64,000 nt of DNA from Echria macrotheca (lineage: Eukaryota > Ascomycota > Sordariomycetes > Sordariales > Schizotheciaceae), in contig MU839827.1 in NCBI GenBank assembly GCA_030411725.1, positions 248,001 to 312,000 of the forward strand. The letters run 5' to 3'. Made by a program: the position numbers and the translations under genes. The notes beneath the pieces were generated by a model, which saw only the letters and a list, made by a program, of their open reading frames with translations, did no database searches and was not told the DNA's origin. The stretch's first letter is position 1; the number at the start of each line of letters is the position of its first letter. Of the stretch, positions 59,289 to 64,000 are shown piece by piece.

Positions 59289-61481
59289 ATGAAGTACACT
59301 CTGAGCCTCGTCTTCTTTAGCGTCGCGGCCTTGGCCTCGTACGGCGGCAACCTCAACTACCACTCTCCTTCGCTGAACCATCCGTCTCTCGGCGTGTCGA
59401 TCCGGAAGGTTGCGGCACGGACATACGCCGCTTCCCCGTGGACGCCGGACCAGCTGAATTTCACCCATGGTGTGGCCTCGGGTGACCCTCTCTCGGATAG
59501 CGTAATTCTGTGGACGCGCTGTGCACCGGCCCTCGACAACGACAAGTCCAACACCACAGTCAGCGGACACGCCGAGCTGTACACCCACGATAACGATGGC
59601 TTCGTAAGGGCTAGCAAAGCGACGGTGTGTGTCGAATGGAGAATCTCGACGTCCAAGGACTTTGCCAAGGCATCCGACGAGGGTCGCGTCTATACGAGCT
59701 CGGACGTGGACTTTACCATCAAGGTAGGCAGGTGACGAACCGCGAGGTTGGCTGCAACTAAGAAGTCCAGGTCGAAGCGCGGAGACTGAAGCCGTTCACC
59801 ACCTACTACTATCAGTTCAACATCTGCGACTCTAACGTGACTTCACCGCTCGGCCGGACAAAGACGATTCCGGCAAAGGGAAAGAAGGTGGCTTCGCCCA
59901 TCAAACTTGCCGTGTACTCCTGCAGCAACTATCGTAAGTGCCCCGACGCCTTCTGGATGCGTGTGCTGACAGTCCAGCTTTCGGCTTTTTCAATGCGTTT
60001 GGAAACACAGTTCGCAAGGATTCGGTCGATTATGTCCTGCATCTCGGTGACTATATCTACGAGTATAAGAACGGTGATTACGGCTGGGGTAACTCACTTG
60101 GCCGCATCCCCCTGCCGGATCGCGAAATTGTCACGTATGCATGCACATCTTAGGGGTTGGCGACCTTCACTGACATGAATAGTCTGTATGATTATCGTAA
60201 GCGGATAGCAACATATCGGACGGACCTCGATCTCCTGGCCAGCCACCAAAACTTCCCCTGGATTCCTGTCTGGGATGACCATGAGGTGTGAGGCCATGTC
60301 GAATAGCCATGAGTGCTGCTAACGATGGATTAGGTCGCGGACAACACGTACAGGGATGGAATGTCCCATCTCAATAACACCGAGGACTCCTTTATTCACG
60401 ATGGTGGAGTTTCTGTGGATCAACGAAAGGTACGACACCCAAGAGACCGGTTGTAACACCTCAAGCTGACCTCGAAGGCAAATGCCGTCCGGGCCTATTT
60501 CGAATGGATGCCCATCCGACAGGTGGAAATGGATGACAACCTGCGTATCTGGAGGAACTTTGAATTCGGTGATCTGTTTGATCTAATCATGCTTGACACT
60601 CGCCAATACGACCGGTCCATCACCGACTTGTACTGGGTAAGACGTCTCCTCCTAGGTCTGAATCGTCCTGACTGGATAGAACACCGAATACGTTGGTGCC
60701 ATTGCCGAGGATACGGGCCGCTCCCTCATGGGTGCTCGTCAAGAAGCGTGGTTCTACCGTAAGATGCGAGAGAGCTCAAAACGAGGGTGTGACAGTGTAT
60801 GCTCCTCTGCGCTCGACATGTGCTGACCGCTGCAGGGCAAAATGGCGTGTTATTGGCAACCAAGTCATCTTCAGCCGGATCTCCCGCGGCCAGGGCGTCT
60901 TCAATTATGACCAATGGGATGGATACGTGGCCAACCGGAATCGTACCCTGGCGAATATCTACGACAACAAGATCGATAACAATATTATGCTTGCCGGTGA
61001 CTCGCATGCTTCGGCCGTTTCGGATTTGGTTTGGCTCGATGAGCACTCATACGACTCGGCAAGCGGCGGCGGTTCCGTTGGCGTCGAGTTCGCCGGCACG
61101 GCCGTGAGCTCTCCCAGCCCCCTGGGACAGAATGTGACGATCGACGCGGCAGGAGCAGCTGCTGGCTTCCTCGCGGGTCTGAATCCAGAGCTGCAGTGGG
61201 GAGATCTGTATTACCGGGGCTATTTCGAGTTGTCGATCGGCTACGATGCTGTCGATGCTGAATTCTTCGGGCTTCCCGATATGAGGACGAGAAACGGTTA
61301 TGAGATATCTCTTGCCAACTTCACTGTGAAGGCGGGAGAGAACCGACTTCATCGGTACGGCGGCGCTGTCACGGCGAGTGGCAAGGCGGAGAGCGGGGCC
61401 TTGCAACGTGGCTCAATAGTTGGGACGAATTTGACGCACGACACTGAGACGGGACGGTACTTTGTGTTTGGAAAGAACTAA
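59289..61481 (+). CDS. phoD: Secreted PhoD-like alkaline phosphatase/phosphodiesterase
   Basis: Eight exons: 59289-59723, 59771-59933, 59978-60134, 60183-60285, 60334-60429, 60478-60636, 60680-60786 and 60836-61481, giving 621 aa. All introns are 43-49 bp. The signal peptide is MKYTLSLVFFSVAALAS. An N-terminal PhoD Ig-like domain has FTHGVASGDPLSDSVILWTR. The metal-binding catalytic domain shows LAVYSCSNY, DYVLHLGDYIYEY, WDDHEVADNTYRDG, the substrate-side DLFDLIMLDTRQYDR and LAGDSHAS. PhoD enzymes are metal-dependent phosphodiesterases or phosphomonoesterases. This one should be secreted or wall-bound and release phosphate from organic esters. Its 3' end is 94 bp from the 3' end of the PNKP gene. 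Confidence 0.93.
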
Positions 61482-61575
61482 AGGTTAGCTACAGCCGTGG
61501 CGAAACAGGTTGCAGCTGTGGACTTACATACATCCGCTTAATGTAATAGAGACAATTGCCGTGGCACCGTGGCAG

Positions 61576-63200
61576 TCATATCCAATACCGAGCCCAGATG
61601 GCGTGTTCTTCTTTGGTTCCTCTGAACTTAAACTCAACTTCGGTGACATCTTGGAACCCTTCCTTCACCTTGGGCTCCTTGAATCGGGAGGCAAATCCGT
61701 TGAATGCGAGTTTCGGCAGCGATTCTCGGTCCTCGGGGTTGAACTACTTGGTCAGCACGGTGTCTCCCATCTCGTTCAGACAACTTACCGGCTTGTTCAA
61801 AGACCTGACAGCGTCGTTATGCTCGCAGACGTAGAGAGGAGTCTTGAACCAGACGCATCTGATAGGGACCTTGTGCTTCTTGGCGAGTTCGACCCACTGC
61901 GCCCGAGTGTCGGGGTCCGGGTTGGTGTTGTCGACAGCTACCGAGTTGCCCCGTTGAAGTGCCTCCACTGCGGCCTTGAAGCATTTGTCCTTGCTGTCTG
62001 TTGTTAGAGGTTGCGCCTCTGGAAGGCATGGGGCACTTACCTCTTGAGGGTGTCCTGGTTGATCCTCTCATATCCAAGTGGTTTGAGACGTGTCCAGAAG
62101 AACGTACTCTTCCCAGATCCAGGTGGGCCAACGAAAAGAACCATATCCAGCCTATTGGTTTTAGCGAACTTCGGATCCTCGTCCTCCTCTTCGAACGGAA
62201 AGTTGGCTATATCGAAATCCCTGGCGAAGTCTCTGGGCTGTTCCCCTAGAAAGAACTCCTCCGGAGTGTGAAAGCGGATCCCAATATTATCGGCGAGATT
62301 CCGGTCCGAGCAGCTGAAGTCTTTCGGTATTGCAGTGCCCCCTTTGAGATGTGCTATTCGTCCTCCGGCGTCCCCAACAAATATGCTGTTCTCGTGGTCG
62401 ATGTCTGTCTCGGCTAGCTCATAATCCGCCTTCATTTCCTCCCACATGCCCGGTCGCGGTTTCCGAAACTTGTCTTTTGCTGTGGCGGCGTAGATTGTAA
62501 TCGGTAGATCGAGCTGAGCCAAGACCGTGCTGCACTTCTGCTTGAACGGGGCGACTCTCGTTTTGAGATTCTTCGGTCCTTTGAACTTCGGATCGGTATG
62601 AAGAGTGAGGCCGGCTTGGTTCGTAAAGATGACAATCTGATAGCTGGAACAGTCAGTCGTCAGCGACATGGAGACTAGTGGTGTACGAACCCATCGCTAT
62701 GCAGCTGCTTCACTCGGGACGGAACCGAGTGGTGCCACCATTTCCAATCGGCAGCATCTTGAGAGTGCCGTTTTCCAGAAGCAGGAGCAATGAGTGTCGA
62801 GTCCTTCTAACGTTAGCATTCGAATTCCCAACAGCGAATCCACGCATACAAGGTCGAAGGCCGCGATCTTCTTCTTCCCCACCAGGGGCTCTGTCTTCTC
62901 GCTTGTTTCCTCCGGAACGTATTTGCCGACGAGCAAAGTTGGCAGTGTTTTCTCGTCGGGGCTTCTCTCGTTCCAGGTCGTTCGTTCTTTGGGCTTTTGC
63001 GAGGTCGGGGTGAAGAAGTTAGCGACGGCCGTTTCTGCGCGATGTTAGCGATCTGGGCTCCGGTCCGATTGAGCGCGAGACAAACTGGAGATCGCGGTTT
63101 GCGCTTTTCGCTTCAGCGGCGGCGGAGAAACTGAGTGGTCATCTTCAGCCGGGCGTTTGCCGCCCGATTGGGGGGACTTTCGGGCTCGAGCGGGAGGCAT
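61576..63200 (-). CDS. PNK1: Polynucleotide kinase 3'-phosphatase
   Basis: Six exons on the minus strand: 63200-63086, 63034-62850, 62803-62691, 62643-62041, 61993-61789 and 61743-61576, giving 462 aa with introns of 45-51 bp. Splicing restores the HAD-phosphatase motif FDLDSTLI (Asp99, Asp101), then IVIFTNQAGL and IFVGDAGGR. The kinase half follows with Walker A GPPGSGKS at about 310-317, YERINQDTL and SVAVDNTNPD. The enzyme removes 3'-phosphates and phosphorylates 5'-OH ends at DNA breaks. Mammalian PNKP has an N-terminal FHA domain; this protein, like S. pombe Pnk1, does not. It has instead a short basic tail with PPLKRKAQT, a likely nuclear signal. The acceptor after GTTAGAAG was preferred because it gives DLDST without an extra lysine. 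Confidence 0.94.
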
Positions 63201-64000
63201 TTGTGACGACAGCAGGGATGGTCAAGAGAATAACACTTTGCTTCGGTCAGGGTTCTTTGAGGGGCCAGTTGACGCGACGCGGCGGGAGGGTTGTGCGAGA
63301 GCACGTGACCCGGTTACGAGTGGTGGACCAGGAGTCCGAAGTGCCCCGCTTCCCCGCCTTGGCCACAGTTGACAGTCGACAGCCCTGCTCAACTTTGAAC
63401 ATCTGATGCCGATACACTACAGTAATTTGGTTTTGGTCGAACCGGAAACTCGCCGAGGTCTAGTTCCTACTGTTGCAAACCTGATCATGGACGATATGGA
63501 GAAAAAGCAGTATTCGTCACCTGCCTCGCAACGACAACAAGCTCGGAAACCCCTGGCGATGCTCGCGGCGGGAGCGTGTTGGCTCCATGGTTCCCTCTAC
63601 TTTGCATGTTTGCTGTTGCGGTGAGATGATACGGCCCTGGCTGCCACGGCTGCTTGACATGACAAGGGAGAACTCCTTCGAGAACCAGCAATCTCATTCA
63701 TGGGATCGTTACATCTCGACTGATGCTCAAACTCGGATCCGCAAACAGGTTCAACATGCCACATCGACAACCCCTCAAACTGAGTATCGGGCCGTCTTTT
63801 GGTGGTTGGGCTGGGGTGGTGAAATGACGTCACAGCTTGCCATTCGGGCAGACCGCATGTGCCGGCTGCCGGGCGTACTCTACCCGCATGCACTAAATTC
63901 GGGTTTGAAGCTTGACTTCAGCGTTGATGGAGCTCTGTGTACGGTATTGAATAGAGGCGACAAAGATCAAGTCTCGGAAGGGGTTTAAATTGTGAGGCTC
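63201..64000. other. Region upstream of the PNKP gene to the window end
   Basis: It should hold the PNKP promoter. No convincing gene, RNA or repeat is visible before the window ends. Confidence 0.5.

Overview
The window is nuclear DNA from a filamentous ascomycete, most likely a Sordariomycete. The genes carry 42-150 bp introns with GTRNGT-like donors and CTAAC/CTGAC branch sites. The gene content is typically fungal: a Zn2Cys6-family regulator, a PTH11/rhodopsin-domain membrane protein, a yapsin-like protease, Rtt106, Vfa1, Yvh1 and a fused mitochondrial transhydrogenase. I infer the class only and cannot name the species. All splice models were built by eye and checked for reading-frame closure.

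Left part (1-24.5 kb), gene-dense. Features in order: a dispersed repeat; a Fungal_trans_2-type regulator (-) that has lost its zinc cluster; a short-chain dehydrogenase (-); the proton-translocating NAD(P) transhydrogenase (+); a conserved-looking unknown protein (+); a rhodopsin-domain membrane protein (+); a secreted aspartic protease with a long Ser/Thr tail and a Cys-rich end (+); argininosuccinate lyase (+) with a GCN4/CPC1-type site in its promoter; the histone chaperone Rtt106 (+); and the Vps4-associated protein Vfa1 (+).

Middle part (24.5-57 kb), gene-poor. Between the converging genes VFA1 and YVH1 lie 8.3 kb with no recognisable gene. YVH1 (-) and a C2H2 zinc-finger gene (-) follow. 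Upstream of the C2H2 gene is about 15 kb of apparently non-coding DNA. At the far edge of this desert, splicing reveals a very small secreted protein with eight cysteines. A second copy of the dispersed repeat and a 422-bp MITE with 45-bp terminal inverted repeats lie before the next gene.

Right part (57-64 kb), compact. It holds a single-exon multi-pass membrane protein (+), a secreted PhoD-type phosphatase with eight exons (+), and a polynucleotide kinase 3'-phosphatase (-) lying tail-to-tail with it.

Most recognisable genes are housekeeping genes: redox balance, arginine synthesis, chromatin, endosomal sorting, ribosome assembly or phosphatase signalling, and DNA end repair. I see no biosynthetic cluster. 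The most novel items are the eight-cysteine mini-protein, the zinc-cluster-less regulator, the protease with a Cys-rich tail, the MITE and the two gene deserts.
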